A stretch of 64,000 bases of DNA from Ascarosepion bandense (GCA_037127315.1 JBBBDQ010001186.1:3832501-3896500); one strand, 5' to 3'. Shown: positions 33,316 through 45,304, counted from the stretch's first letter. Program-made: numbers and translations. Notes: generated by a model from the letters alone, not told the origin.

Positions 33316-33506
33316 ACGAAGAAAACATTCGAATGAACGCAGTAAAAATCTGTTTATTAATTTTGGGAGAAAAGACTGGTTATACTCCAAAAGTCCGAAC
33401 CCGATTTCCTGCTTTCGTTCATAATCTGTGCCTAATTTTCATTGGAATAGCCGAAAAAATCCGCAAAAATCATAGTTTCTGGAAACAGATGACATTATAT
33501 TTAGTT

Positions 33507-33745
33507 GTCCCTCCCACTAAGGGCAACATGTGACACATGGTCAGTTTATGAGTGGGAATTTCCTGGCTATATGGCCCGGCCAAAAAATACCTGTCTATTT
33601 TACCCCAGTCGTGCTTCTACCCTTCGGCGGAACCACGACTGGGTTATTGCTCTCTGCCCGGAAGCATAGAGCGCCCTCTGCCCGAAGGCAGAGAATTGAC
33701 AGTGAGAAATGCCGTCGCAGCGAGAAAACGCTTTACACTGTCAAT
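33507..33745 (+). repeat. LTR-derived module, also found twice inside 51,140-51,956
   Basis: GTGACACATGGTCAGTTTAT, ATGGCCCGGCCAAAAAAT, CCCTTCGGCGGAACCACGAC and GGGTTATTGCTCTCTGC match two tandem modules in the probable solo LTR. The module has two hairpins, one around TTCGGCGGAA flanked by CAGTCGTG/CACGACTG and one in the CTCTGC/GCAGAG region. Here it stands without the LTR ends. Confidence 0.75.
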
Positions 33746-34700
33746 TAATAAATCCGGGCAATTTTCTCTGTGTCCGGTGTTTTTTAGCATCAGCTACGGC
33801 CCTGGCAGTATCCAATACATGGGTGGATGGTAGATTTCTATATGTGCAAAATGGATTCAGACGGGAAAACTAAATATCAAAATTTTCTACCGATTTATTT
33901 TATTTATTTTTTGTTTTTCATAAAAAACATGTTTCTTTATTAGTGAGTAATGGGAGAATTACGTAAAGAAACTTACAACATCAAAATAATTTATTTATAT
34001 GTTTATTGTTTGTCGTCTTAATGAGGAAATAATCCCAAATTTTGTAATTATCGTTAGTAAGGAGTACTTTTCGGTTTGTTTGTAGTCAAGAGGTTAAGCC
34101 CTTGGGAATAAATTGCAGACAATTTTTTTAAAGATTTCTCAAAAGTTCAGCTCAGTAAACGGAAACTTTTATTCAAGAGGGAATTAATATTAATTTATCA
34201 TTACATTACAAATATATATATAAATAAAAGTATTAGAATCTAGATTTTTAGTTCAGGGTCATATGAAAAATAAACTGTTTTCGTTTTGTTATATGTGCGC
34301 AGTAATCAGCTGGACGCATAGTCTGAAAGGACAAATGTACATTTTCTTTTCTGAAATGAGAAAAATACCTTAAATATAAAAAAATGAATTTCAAATATGG
34401 AGAAAAAAAACAAGCCAAACAAAGCGAACGATGGCTTACGCCAATTCCAAATCTAAATACACTTTTACGAGGATTCTATTCAGACGGGTCACATCGTCGA
34501 ACCCGTTTGAGAAAATGAGGTAAAAAGAGAATGCGTCTGCCAGGCATCGCCTGAATAATCCTCAAGTGGTTCTGTTTTCGTTGCATTCCCAATAACATAA
34601 AATTACATGCAAGGATAATTATTAAGATTAGTTATATAGGCTGACTAAGGCGAACTTACACCACAGCGGAGAGACGAAGACGCTAAATGACCCGAATAGG
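33746..34700. other. AT-rich sequence, nothing recognised
   Basis: About 950 bp with no supported gene. Poly-A/T tracts throughout. Confidence 0.5.
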
Positions 34701-34707
34701 ATTCAAA

Positions 34708-34708
34708 C

Positions 34709-34758
<50 letters not shown>

Positions 34759-34769
34759 TAAACAGACTG

Positions 34770-34810
<41 letters not shown>

Positions 34811-34821
34811 TGAACAGACTG

Positions 34822-34886
<65 letters not shown>

Positions 34887-34897
34887 TGAACAGACTG

Positions 34898-34963
<66 letters not shown>

Positions 34964-34978
34964 AATAGGAACAGGTTG

Positions 34979-35043
<65 letters not shown>

Positions 35044-35054
35044 TGAACAGACTG

Positions 35055-35115
<61 letters not shown>

Positions 35116-35128
35116 TGAACAGGTAGGC

Positions 35129-35184
<56 letters not shown>

Positions 35185-35226
35185 AAAAAATAGAACAGGT
35201 TGAGATAGAAAAAAAATAGATAGGAT

Positions 35227-35276
<50 letters not shown>

Positions 35277-35289
35277 TGAACAGACTGGC

Positions 35290-35347
<58 letters not shown>

Positions 35348-35383
35348 CTTAGAAAAGTTAAAAGAAATCTAGTTGTTTATTCA

Positions 35384-35420
<37 letters not shown>
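34708..35420. repeat. Compound (GATA)n minisatellite with spacer units, then inverted (TCTA)n
   Basis: Blocks of GATA repeats are separated by short spacers such as ATGAACAGACTGA and AGGAACAGGTTGA, giving a higher-order repeat from 34,708 to 35,346. From 35,384 the strand switches to ATCT units, followed by GGTCTGTTCATG, the complement of the spacer. The array is therefore partly inverted. Confidence 0.95.
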
Positions 35421-35519
35421 GGACTGGTCTGTTCATGTCTGTGTATCTGATTTTCTCTTTGTCTACCTATCTTGTTCATATTTATTTATCATCTCACTTT
35501 ATTCATAATTATCTATCTA

Positions 35520-36236
35520 CTAACAGTATAGCCCGGCGTTGCTCGGGTGTAATGAAAGCTTTAAAACTAATCCATGATCCTGGAGCTCAGACTCTTTGGA
35601 CGTTGGTACGAAAGACTAAAAAGCAATAGTTGTTACCAGTTAAAGCGAAAACGTAGACTGAAAGAAAAATGAATGGATGTAAGTCAAATTTTGATTTCCT
35701 GGTATCGATATCAAATAAGATTTTTCGTCGTAAACTGAATTTTGAAGGCTAAATAAGCCCTCTGAGTAAATTGTATCATGGCTGAGACTAAGAACTATAA
35801 TTATATCTACTTAGAGCCAAACCCGAAGCAAAAACTAAAATATAAGGGCTGAAAAAATACAGATATACAGGTAGATAAGCAGACACACAAACATCTTGCC
35901 TTTATATATATATATATATATATATAATATCGATTTTCTGCACTATTGTAAGAACAGCAATTTTGAAACTTCTGAATATCGTTTCTTATGTCTTTGTCTA
36001 TGAGTGTATCAAATTTGATTAAAATCGGACCACTCCTTCTATAACCCGATTTTTTCGATTATCGATTTTCGAAATTTATCGGGGGTACCTCGACACTAAA
36101 CTTAGCTAAGAACACTCGCAGATGCTTATAGTACAACTGTGTAAATTTTCAATAAAATCGGTTCAGCCGTTTCGGAGTCTATAGGTAACGGACACACACA
36201 CACACACACACACAAGGACAAAGTTCAATTTATAAA
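35520..36236 (+). mobile_element. Dispersed retroelement-like repeat inserted in a TCTA microsatellite
   Basis: Begins TAACAGTATAGCCCGGCGTT then GCTCGGG, and ends with CGGTTCAGCCGTTTCGGAGT, a (CA)n tract and AAGTTCAATTTATAAAAAAG. TCTATCTA-type sequence flanks both sides, so it interrupted the microsatellite. The GGCGTTGCTCGGG start is one I recognise from widely dispersed invertebrate repeats. No protein found. Its 3' part recurs at 1-152. Confidence 0.7.
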
Positions 36237-36322
36237 AAAGTTTAGATCTATCTATCTCAGTCTGGTCACATTATCTATCCATCTATTTGTCTATTTTTCT
36301 CTCTGTCTATCCATTTGTTTTT

Positions 36323-36326
<4 letters not shown>

Positions 36327-36382
<56 letters not shown>
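36327..36382. repeat. (AT)n microsatellite
   Basis: About 55 bp, within a region of decayed TCTA repeats. Confidence 0.97.
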
Positions 36383-36384
<2 letters not shown>

Positions 36385-36544
36385 ATCATCTATCTCAGTT
36401 GCTTTATCTGTCTATTTATCTATGAGTGCGTGTTTCAGTATATACCTATACACCTCTTTCCCCTACGCGATGGGTTAATCAGTGAGACTTGTATCACTAA
36501 AACAGGATTATCGGCAAAAAATCTAACAATCTAAAACTATTTTA

Positions 36545-39522
36545 TGGAAAGAGTGGCAAGAGAACATGCAGAATGCCTTGCTAAGAGCAACGGAAGATAG
36601 GAAGCGTAGAAAGAAGACATGAGGACAGTATAGCTAAGAGCAACGGAAGATAGGAAGCGTAGAAAGAAGACATGAGGACAGTATAGCTAAGAGCAACGAA
36701 AGATAGGAAGTGTAGAAAGAAGACATGAGGACAGTATAGCTAAGAGCAACGGAAGATAGGAAGTGTAGAAAGAGGACATGAGGACAGTATAGCTAAGAGC
36801 AACGAAAGATAGGAAGTGGAGAAAGAAGACATGAGGACAGTATAGCTAAGAGCAACGGAAGATAGGAAGTGTAGAAAGAAGACATGAGGACAGTATAGCT
36901 AAGAGCAACGGAAGATAGGAAGTGTAGAAAGAAGACGTGAGTACAGTATTGCTAAGAGCAACGAAAGATAGAGAGCGTAGAAAGAAGACATGAGGACAGT
37001 ATTGCTAAGAGCAACGAAAGATAGGGAGCGTAGAAAGAAGACGTGAGTACAGTATTGCTAAGAGCAACGAAAGATAGGAAGTGTAGAAAGAAGACATGAG
37101 GACAGTATAGCTAAGAGCAACGAAAGATAGGAAACGTAGAAAGAAGACGTGAGGACAGTATTGCCCAAGAGCAACGGAAGATAGGAAGCGTAGAAAGAAG
37201 ACGTGAGGACAGTATTGCTAAGAGCAACAGAAGATAGGAAACGTAGAAAGAAGACGTGAGGACAGTATTCCTAAGAGCAACGAAAGATAGGAAGCATAGA
37301 AAGAAGGCGTGAGGACAGTATTGCTAAGAACAACGAAAGATAGCAAGCATAGAAAGAAGACGTGAGGACAGTATTGCCCAAGAGCAACGGAAGATAGGAA
37401 ACGTAGAAAGAAGACGTGAGGACAGTATTGCTAAGAACAATGGAAGATAGGAAGCGTAGAAAGAAGACGTGAGGACAGTATTGCTAAGAACAACGGAAGA
37501 TAGGAAACGTAGAAAGAAGACGTGAGGACAGTATTGCTAAGAACAACGAAAGATAGGACGCATAGAAAGAAGGCGTGAGGACAGTATTGCTAAGAACAAC
37601 GAAAGATAGCAAGCATAGAAAGAAGACGTGAGGACAGTATTGCTGAGAGCAACGAAAGATAGGAAACGTAGAAAGATGACGTGAGGACAGTATTGCTAAG
37701 AACAACAGAAGATAGGAGACGTAGTAAGAAGACGTAAGGACAGTATTGCTGAGAGCAACGAAAGATAGGAAGCATAGAAAGAAGGCGTGAGGACAGTATT
37801 GCTAAGAACAACGAAAGATAGGAAGCATAGAAAGAAGACGTGAGGACAGTATTGCTAAGAGCAACGAAAGATAGGAAACGTAGAAAGAAGACGTGAGGAC
37901 AGTATTGCTAAGAGCAACGGAAGATGGGAAACGTAGAAAGAATGTGAGGACAGTATTGCTAAGAGCAACGAAAGAGAGGAAGCATAGAAAGAAGGCGTGA
38001 GGACAGTATTGCTAAGAACAACGAAAGATAGGAAGCATAGAAAGAAGGCGTGAGGACAGTATTGCTAAGAACAACGAAAGATAGCAAGCATAGAAAGAAG
38101 ACGTGAGGACAGTATTGCTAAGAGCAACGAAAGATAGGAAGCATAGAAAGAAGACGTGAGGACAGTATTGTTAAGAGCGACGAAAGATAGGAAACGTAGA
38201 AAGAAGACGTGAGGACAGTATTGCTAAGAGCAACGAAAGATAGGAAACGTTGAAAGAAGACGTGAGGACAGTATTGCTGAGAGCAACGGAAGATAGGAAA
38301 CGTAGAAAGAAGACGTGAGGACAGTATTGCCAAGAGCAACGAAAGATAGGAAACGTAGAAAGAAGACGTGAGGACAGTGTTGCTAAGAACAACGAAAGAT
38401 AGGAAGCATAGACAGAAGGCGTGAGGACAGTATTGCTAAGAAAAACGAAAGATAGGAAGCATAGAAAGAAGACGTGGGGACAGTATTGCTAAGAGCAAAG
38501 AAAGATAGGAAGCATAGAAAGAAGGCGTGAGGACAGTATTGCTAAGAACAACGAAAGATAGGAAGCATAGAAAGAAGACGTGAGGACACTATTGCTGCGT
38601 GCAACGAAAGAAAGGAAACGTAGAAAGATGACGTGAGGACAGTATTGCTTAGAACAACAGAAGATAGGAGACGTAGAAAGAAGACGTAAGGACAGTATTG
38701 CTGAGAGCAACGAAAGATAGGAAGCATAGAAAGAAGGCGTGAGGACAGTATTGCTAAGAGCAACGAAAGATAGGAAACGTAGAAAGAAGACGTGAGGACA
38801 GTATTGCTAAGAGCAACGGAAGATGGGAAACGTAGAAAGAATGTGAGGACTGTATTGCCAAGAGCAACGAAAGATAGGAAACGTAGAAAGAAGACGTGAG
38901 GACAGTATTAGCTAAGAGCAATGAAAGATAGGAAACGTAGAAAGAAGACGTGAGGACAGTATTGCTAAGAGCAACGGAAGATAGGAAACGTAGAAAGAAG
39001 ACGTGAGAACAGTATTGCTAAGAGCAACGGAAGATAGGAAACATAGAAAGAAGACGTGAGGACAGTACTGCTAAGAGCAACGAAAGATAGGAAACGTAGA
39101 AAGAAGACGTGAGGACAGTATTGCTAGGAGCAACGGAAGATAGGAAACATAGAAAGAAGACGTGAGGACAGTACTGCTAAGAGCAACGAAAGATAGGAAA
39201 CGTAGAAAGAAGACGTGAGGACAGTATTGCTAAGAGCAACGGAAGATAGGAAACTTAGAAAGAAGATGTGAGGACAGTATTGCTAAGAGCAACGAAAGAT
39301 AGGAAGCTTAGAAAGAAGGCGTGAGGACAGTATTGCTAAGAACAACGAAAGTTAGAAAGCATAGAAATAAGACGTGAGGACAGTATTGCTAAGAGCAACG
39401 AAAGATAGGAAGCATAGAAAGAAGGCGTGAGGACAGTATTGCTAAGAGCAACGAAAGATAGGAAGCGTAGAAAGAAGACGTGAGGTCAGTATTGCTGAGA
39501 GCAAAGGAAGATAGAAAGTGTG
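36545..39522 (+). repeat. 53-bp satellite array, family B (about 56 copies)
   Basis: Monomer: GCTAAGAGCAACGAAAGATA, GGAAGCATAGAAAGAAGACG, TGAGGACAGTATT. The period is 53 bp, the same as family A, and aligned monomers share GAAAGATAG, GAAAG and the AGTATTGCT junction in the same register. Variants (GAAACGT, GAAGCAT, GAAGGCG) recur in blocks. The left quarter uses ATGAGGACAGTATAGCTAAG; the rest uses CGTGAGGACAGTATTGCTAA. The last monomer reverts to GATAGAAAGTGTG, a family A trait. The 73-codon minus-strand frames are periodic artefacts. Confidence 0.97.
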
Positions 39523-39975
39523 TAAATGACCTAAAAAAATATGTACTTTATAAAAAGGAATTTATGTTCTGCAATTAAACGTATCACAGCTCATCAGTTT
39601 GGCTAGACATATCCACCTGCTTCTGGCTGGGATCGAAAACTCGATCGAAATCTCGATATATATATATATATATATATCCGAACTAAATCTGAAAGTGAAA
39701 CCCCGGTCGTCTTTGGCTCACTTTTAGATTTAGTTCGTATCCTTGTTCTACTCTCGTACTTTCGTACTTTCGTATTGAGCTCTTTACTGTTGAGGTTTTC
39801 GTCTTGGATTTTTTCTTTCGAACACAGCTTTTGCTTTCTTTGTTTCTTTTTTTGATTTCCCTCTTCCCATTTGCTATTACCTTTTGGGATTGATGACTAA
39901 ATTTACCGTTTTGTTAACAGTAGGACTTAATGATTTTAGTCATTACTGTTTTCTTGGTACGTTTTACAATAATAA

Positions 39976-40023
<48 letters not shown>
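39523..40023. other. Spacer right of satellite B, with (AT)n tracts
   Basis: Contains AT tracts at about 39,656-39,678 and 39,981-40,022 and otherwise unrecognised sequence. Confidence 0.5.
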
Positions 40024-40025
<2 letters not shown>

Positions 40026-40345
40026 GGCCCTTTACACATAAGAATTTATAATTGGTAAGTGCTGGTCTTAAAAGTAAAAGGTGAAATTCTTTTATTTCAA
40101 TTTTGTTCAAGCGATTTTCTTTTATCCGGTCTCTTTTAGTCTATTTAAAATTAAAAATTGATTATTGTCAATGTCGGTAATAATGCAGTCTTGAGTTGTA
40201 GTATACAGCAGTTTTCTCTTAATCGTTTGCTATAGATTTCGTCGAGTTTAATTTGGTTTAAAATAATTCGTTATTTTTCGTCTGTTTCCGGGTGGCCTCG
40301 CGTTTTTTCTGTCGCTAACTTCTGAATATGCATTAAAATAGACGA
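40024..40345 (+). repeat. Dispersed sequence shared with right flank of satellite A
   Basis: Second copy of the 30,535-30,850 sequence, in the same orientation and on the same side of a 53-bp array. Confidence 0.85.
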
Positions 40346-40464
40346 AAAGATTATTGTATTAAAACATACACGGCAGAAGGCAATAGACAAAAACATCATG
40401 CAAAACCTAGTTCTACCTTGTTCATTTGGAGAAAGCAGTGATAAATAATAAGTGAGATTCTTTA

Positions 40465-40772
40465 GTCAGTCAGTTAAGTGCCATACGTGATACACGCTTG
40501 GGCGATCATGTCTCGAAAGAGACATGACTGACTGGGCAGAAGATTATCCCGCAGTAGGTTGCCATTACTTTCTGCGGTAGACTGGTTGCCGACCAAGGCT
40601 ATAGAACCCAATCTATCCTGCTATTTAACCCATAACTGGAAGAAAGAGACGGATTAATACCTTTCCCAAGGGTATTTGCTCGTAAATGAATACAATGGAT
40701 TCAACTGGAATTCGAACTCGGCTCCCCGGTTTCTCGTTCCGAGCCGATATCCACTGTACCACAACGCACATT
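40465..40772 (-). mobile_element. tRNA-derived SINE, near full length
   Basis: Complete from AGTCAGTCAGTTAAGTGCCA to the inverted head ATCCACTGTACCACAACGCA. The hairpin TGTCTCGAAAGAGACA and the B box complement are intact. Confidence 0.95.
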
Positions 40773-40784
40773 CACATTTGTCTA

Positions 40785-41165
40785 TATTTCTTAGATGATG
40801 TAGTATTTACAGTATTTACATTATTTGTACTATTGTACTCATCTTGGCAGTCATTTGTACGACGTTTTGGTCATTGTAAGCTCTAAATTTCGAACCGAAC
40901 CCATTATTACAATCACTGGGGTATATCATCCTCATTCCTTGCCTAGTAATGCCTCGATTGGAAGTCATGACTTATCTCCATCTGACCCTGCAATTTACTT
41001 TTTCACCACTGCTGTAGCCTGGTGTTGAACTCACAACTCACAACTCTAAATCAAATCAGGAACTAACCAACGTCTATATCCTCTTGACCATGTGTCCTTA
41101 AGGGCGAAGACCGGAGCGTACAACGGCCCAAATGTCGTAGAAATGGCAACAAAGATATAACGTGT
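40785..41165. repeat. PLE-like terminal repeats, inverted pair with ~190-bp spacer
   Basis: 40,785-40,905 (minus) and 41,095-41,165 (plus) are degenerate copies of the repeat at 30,972-31,200 (CAACGGCCCAAATGTCGTAG, AAATGGCAACAAAGAT). Here the two arms are separated by unrelated sequence. Confidence 0.55.
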
Positions 41166-41189
41166 AATGAATGTAGTCGAGTCTGTCTT

Positions 41190-41945
41190 GTGGGCTGGCC
41201 TGAAAAAATCATCAAAGACGGTATGTGGGGAATACGATATTTCATTTTCACCACATACTCTCGTTTTTTCACCGTTTACAAATTCGCTAGCCCCTGCAAA
41301 AAGCCTTTTGACCAATAAAATAAGTATTGACTCCGTACTGAACGAAAATGACCAACGAAATTTCGCGAGCCTGTGCGAATTATTTTCTAACCAATGAAAA
41401 GGGAGCGATTTACAAACCTAAGAAAAATTAACAAGCCAGGGTCAAAATGTTCTTTGATATAAATAAAGAAAGGTTAATCAATCAGAGGAACGAAGGAGGC
41501 AGAGAACGCAACAAAGAAGTTTCAAAACGCTGATCGGACGCGCTGTCTCAACGACACACATTCGTACTTCCTCTCCTTCGCGCGTGCTATTTTCCTTTAT
41601 CTCTTCCATAACAATAAGACACTTCAACTGACTCCTAAAATCTCTTTCTTCTTCGCTTACTGGCCAGCCGCAAAAAGAAAGAAAGAAAGAAACAAACAAA
41701 CAAACAAACAAACAAACAAGACCTTAGTACAAGAAACGAATTCTGGATTCATTTAACTCTTTATTGCTATTTTTCTTAAAACATTTCCACAGTTAATACT
41801 TTTAGTTTCCTACAAAATAATGTTTTTCTGTTCTATAAAGTTTTATTTATTTATACACACGAAACAATTTTATTCTTTCGAACCTTCTGATTACTTTAAA
41901 TCGCGGGAAGTTCGATTAGGGCCAATTTAATAAACATGATCGAAT
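41190..41945 (-). repeat. Dispersed ~0.7-kb repeat, inverted copy of 43,830-44,560
   Basis: Minus strand matches 43,830-44,560: AAAGGAAAATAGCAC, CGAATGTGTG, GGCTTGTTAA and TTCAATGGTTAGAAAA-like blocks in the same order. Contains AAAG/AAAC simple repeats near 41,675-41,720. LTR-like size, no protein recognised. May be a subfamily of the 31.6/57.4-kb repeat. Confidence 0.65.
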
Positions 41946-42503
41946 TTCCTACTTTAGAAACACGTTGAAAGTTCACCAACGTTGCCACATCTGCGCAAAA
42001 GAATGTAAGACCACAGCATGACTAAAAAGCCGCATGTCTGCTGCACATATTCGAGAATAAATTAAGCAATGACGAAGTCGAGTCACGTATGTACGCATGC
42101 CTGAATGTACGTTCAGATAGGAAAACTGTCCACTTTTTAAACAGGCGGGTAAATGTGTATGCCTTTTTAAATAAAATCTCTTTGAAGTCTTACGGAACTT
42201 CGGTGCCAAACAGTCTACCAAAAGTTTCCTCTGCTAATTTCTCAGCAAGAAACCGGTGTTAATTCCAAGCCGTTTGCTTCCCGCTTATCTGGATTAAATA
42301 TCAAATATGATCATTAACAGAAAACCTAATTCCATTTTTCTCTAAGTTTTAAATTATAAAAGCAATTGTTATTAATTATGTTGACGTCAGCTCATATTCA
42401 CATCAATAGTGAATTTTGCAGAAGCCCTACTAACAACAGATCCGTTGACCAATTAAGCTTTATTTTTATTAGATATATATTTTTACATTGATATTAAAAT
42501 GAC
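41946..42503. other. No gene confirmed
   Basis: A plus-strand frame of about 68 codons ends at 42,259 without a recognised domain. The rest is AT-rich. Confidence 0.35.
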
Positions 42504-42992
42504 AGCAATCTCTCTCCCACCGGCGCGACGTGGCTTCCCTGTGTCTCTTCTACAAATACTTTCATGGCTTCTGCTCCGATGAACTTAGATCACTAGTGCC
42601 CCCTAAATACGAATTTGAACGAGATACTAGATTAGCAACTAGATCCCACCCTTTTACAGTGAAACCGATAAAATGCAGCCGTAACTTCTACTCCAACAGT
42701 TTCTTTCCTCGCACTTCCCGACTGTGGAAGTCTCTTCCAAACGATTGCTTCCCCGACGACTACAATCTCCAGGAGTTTAAATGTAAGGTCAATAGACACC
42801 TCCTAACACACTAACCTGCTCCCATTCTATCAAGCACTCTTCCCAACCCTCACCCTCGCTATCCTTATTCATCTGTCACCTTCCTCCTGACATTCCCTAT
42901 GTCTAACCATTCCTTCTCTTTACCTTCCCCTATGTAGCCCCATGCGCAATAGTGGCAGTGGAATGCCTTGCTTGGGGTGAGATGATTAAAAA
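42504..42992 (+). mobile_element. CR1/Jockey-like LINE, 3' end with intact C-terminal frame
   Basis: A 94-codon frame is uninterrupted: VASLCLFYKYFHGFCSDEL, PPKYEFERDTRLATRSHPFT, FYSNSFFPRTSRLWKSLPND, LQEFKCKVNRHLL and a stop at 42,812. The tail ATGTAGCCCCATGCGCAATA ... GGTGAGATGATT and a run of A follow. It is the cleanest 3' copy here, so probably among the youngest. The 5' end is truncated at about 42,504. Confidence 0.92.
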
Positions 42993-42999
42993 AAAAAAG

Positions 43000-43560
43000 T
43001 CTGGTTCACTCACTCTTTTCTTCAAGATTGCTAATATATTTGAAGTTTATCCTTTAATAATTCTACACAAGGATACTGGAAATTGTTCCCAGAATAGCAA
43101 CTGTTTCAAAGGCGTCACTTCATTCAATATACTTCATTCGGTTTGTAAATATTATTATTACTATTTTGACGATGATATATGAATATGAATACATGTATTG
43201 TTAACACTTCAATCTTATGAGATTCATCCATGTAGGTCTTGAAATTTTCCACTTGTTGTATTTTCAAGTGAACTCAAGCCTTAAAAAATAAAGGTAATTG
43301 TTAGAATGTTTTAAGATTTAGATCCGATGAAACTAGTTTTGAAAAAATGTATTGAGACTCAATTTAGCGGAGATTTACAACTAAATCAGATGCCAATAAA
43401 ACTTTAATTAATCAATTCTCTTTACATTGTTTTAGACGTTCAATGGTGTCTATGATTCATTCATTATTCTTGGCTTTATATTATGTTAGGGACGGCTTAG
43501 TGTTGAGGAGTCATCAGAAGATAGATTTGTGGAATAATAAAAGTATTTCGTTTGATATAT
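43000..43560. other. No feature recognised
   Basis: AT-rich sequence without a supported gene. Confidence 0.5.
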
Positions 43561-43569
43561 GTAATATAC

Positions 43570-43580
43570 AATATATATAT

Positions 43581-43623
<43 letters not shown>

Positions 43624-43630
43624 TATGGAA

Positions 43631-43678
<48 letters not shown>

Positions 43679-43812
43679 ATATGCAATATATATATATATA
43701 GATATATGTAATGTACAATATATATATATATGTAATATACAAAATATATATATATGTAAAGTACAATGTATATATATATATATAGAGAGAGAGAGAGAAA
43801 GAGAGAGAGAGA
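43570..43812. repeat. Composite (AT)n/(GATA)n/(GA)n microsatellite with ~45-bp units
   Basis: ATATGTAATATACAA-like spacers recur between AT tracts, with one GATA block at 43,580-43,622 and a GA tract at 43,785-43,812. Simple sequence has been duplicated as larger units. Confidence 0.93.
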
Positions 43813-43829
43813 ATTTTATTAACAGAACA

Positions 43830-44560
43830 GAATAACATCAATTTTATAAAAGTTTAATGTTCAAAGACAAAATATACGTACGTAGTTAAGTGAATCCAGA
43901 GAAATAGTAGTAAGGAGTTAAGTGTATCCAGGGCATGTAGTCGTAAGTAGCAGAATGTTTGTAAGTAGAAAGATTAACAGGTTACTAATAAAGTCTGTTT
44001 TCCTTTCCTTTTTTATGGTCGGCGAGAAAGTGAAAAAGTAGGTGAAGTTATAAAGGAATTTGTACTTATCGGACGTTTATTTTAGTAGTCAGTTGAAGTA
44101 TCTTGTTATTGCTGTTGTCTTTTTTGTTGATTGCGAGAATGTTGAGGGTGGAGAAAAAGAGTTAAAGGAAAATAGCACATGAAATAGAAGAAGAACGAAT
44201 GTGTGACGGGACCTTAGTTTCGGTTCAGGCTTGAAGTTTCATTTGTCACATTTTAGCGTGTCATCACTCTGCTCCCATCTGACTGACTGATTCGACTTTC
44301 TTTCAGTTTTTATATCCAAAGACAATTTTAACATAGGCTTGTTAACTTTTTTCTCAGTTTTTCAAATCGCTTCTTTTCAATGGTTAGAAAATTAATTTAA
44401 CATTGGGTCACGAAATTTGGCTTCGTGTTTTTCTTTCATTACGGGGTCAGTTCTATTACTAGTTGTCAAAATTTGGAATTAACACGTAATTGTTAATTTT
44501 TATAAAAGTGAAGAAGAGAAGAGAGTTACTTTTAATTTCGTGTTCGCTACAATATAAATC
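43830..44560 (+). repeat. Dispersed ~0.7-kb repeat, partner of 41,190-41,945
   Basis: See the inverted copy. The pair is about 1.9 kb apart and could form a long hairpin if co-transcribed. Confidence 0.65.
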
Positions 44561-44629
44561 GATTTTTGATCATATCTAGCTAAATTTTTGTTTAATATAA
44601 GTCTCGAAATGGAAACATCGCAGAAAGAG

Positions 44630-44735
44630 AAAGATTAGCAACAGAAAGAGAAAGATTAGCAACAGAAAGAGAAAGATTAGCAACAGAAAGAGAAAAACGG
44701 AGACGACAAAGATGGCGACAGCAAGGCCTAATTTG
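44630..44735 (+). repeat. 21-bp tandem repeat, possibly from a coding region
   Basis: About 3.5 copies of a 21-bp unit (AGAAAGAGAAAGATTAGCAA). One frame reads ERERLATERERLATEREK then RRRQRWRQQ. Basic Arg/Glu repeats like this occur in some transposon-encoded proteins; I cannot assign it. Confidence 0.6.
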
Positions 44736-44784
44736 AAGCAAGATCACTTAACAGACAGTTAACTGAGTGTCTCACGAGAAAGGT

Positions 44785-45055
44785 TTCAACAAATATGACA
44801 GGAACAGACAGCTGGGGCATGCAATGAGGAAGGAGGGCTTGGTGAACCTGATACTAACAGGCCAGATAGAGGGGAAAAGAGACAGGGGAAAGCAACGGAT
44901 AACATATTTGAAGGACCTAATCAGGTGGATGATGGAACGAGGGTTGCATAGTGTAAGAGGAGAAGGCGTGATAAGAGCCACCAGGGATAGGGAAACGTGG
45001 AAAGCCATGATCGCCTACGTTCTGAAGGGACAGGGCACATAGAAGAAGAATCGGT
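44785..45055 (+). mobile_element. RTE-like LINE, 3' end, short
   Basis: Frame from 44,797: RQLGHAMRKEGLVNLILTGQ, KQRITYLKDLIRWM, ATRDRETWKAMIAYVLKGQG, stop at 45,040, then a (GAA)-type tail. The C-terminal ~85 codons are uninterrupted. Confidence 0.9.
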
Positions 45056-45304
45056 GTTGCTTCCTATGATTCAGAGAATTGTCTCAATTAGATGTGGCAT
45101 CGAATGGAACAAAGTTCACGTTTTCTCATTTGGAATTTGCTCATTCTTCTTAGCAGCTTTTGTAGAATAGGTAGTTTTCGTCGGAGCAAATGTGTATCTA
45201 TCTGCCTTAGCTACAGGGAATAAAGAACTGAACACTTTGACGGGCACTGTGTGATTGCATCTAAAAAAAAAAACGAGCGAGAAAGGACTGAACACTACTA
45301 AGTA
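45056..45304. other. No feature recognised
   Basis: Mixed sequence. Confidence 0.5.

Noticed and set aside
34708..35130. 140-codon SIYLSIYL frame
   Set aside because: Translation of the (GATA)n repeat.
37484..38763. Series of 73-codon minus-strand frames (LAILSSRLLSMLPIFRCS-like)
   Set aside because: The identical lengths reflect stop spacing in the 53-bp family B array, not genes.
17640..39522. CRISPR-like array
   Set aside because: Repeats are contiguous 53-bp monomers without unique spacers, and the context is eukaryotic.
17310..39522. Telomere or vertebrate-type centromere signature (TTAGGG, CENP-B box)
   Set aside because: No TTAGGG arrays and no CENP-B-like box visible in either monomer; chromosomal location cannot be inferred.
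41973..42259. 82-codon minus-strand and 68-codon plus-strand frames; CHIC-like pair considered as C2H2
   Set aside because: Stops within the would-be finger and wrong spacing; no support beyond openness.
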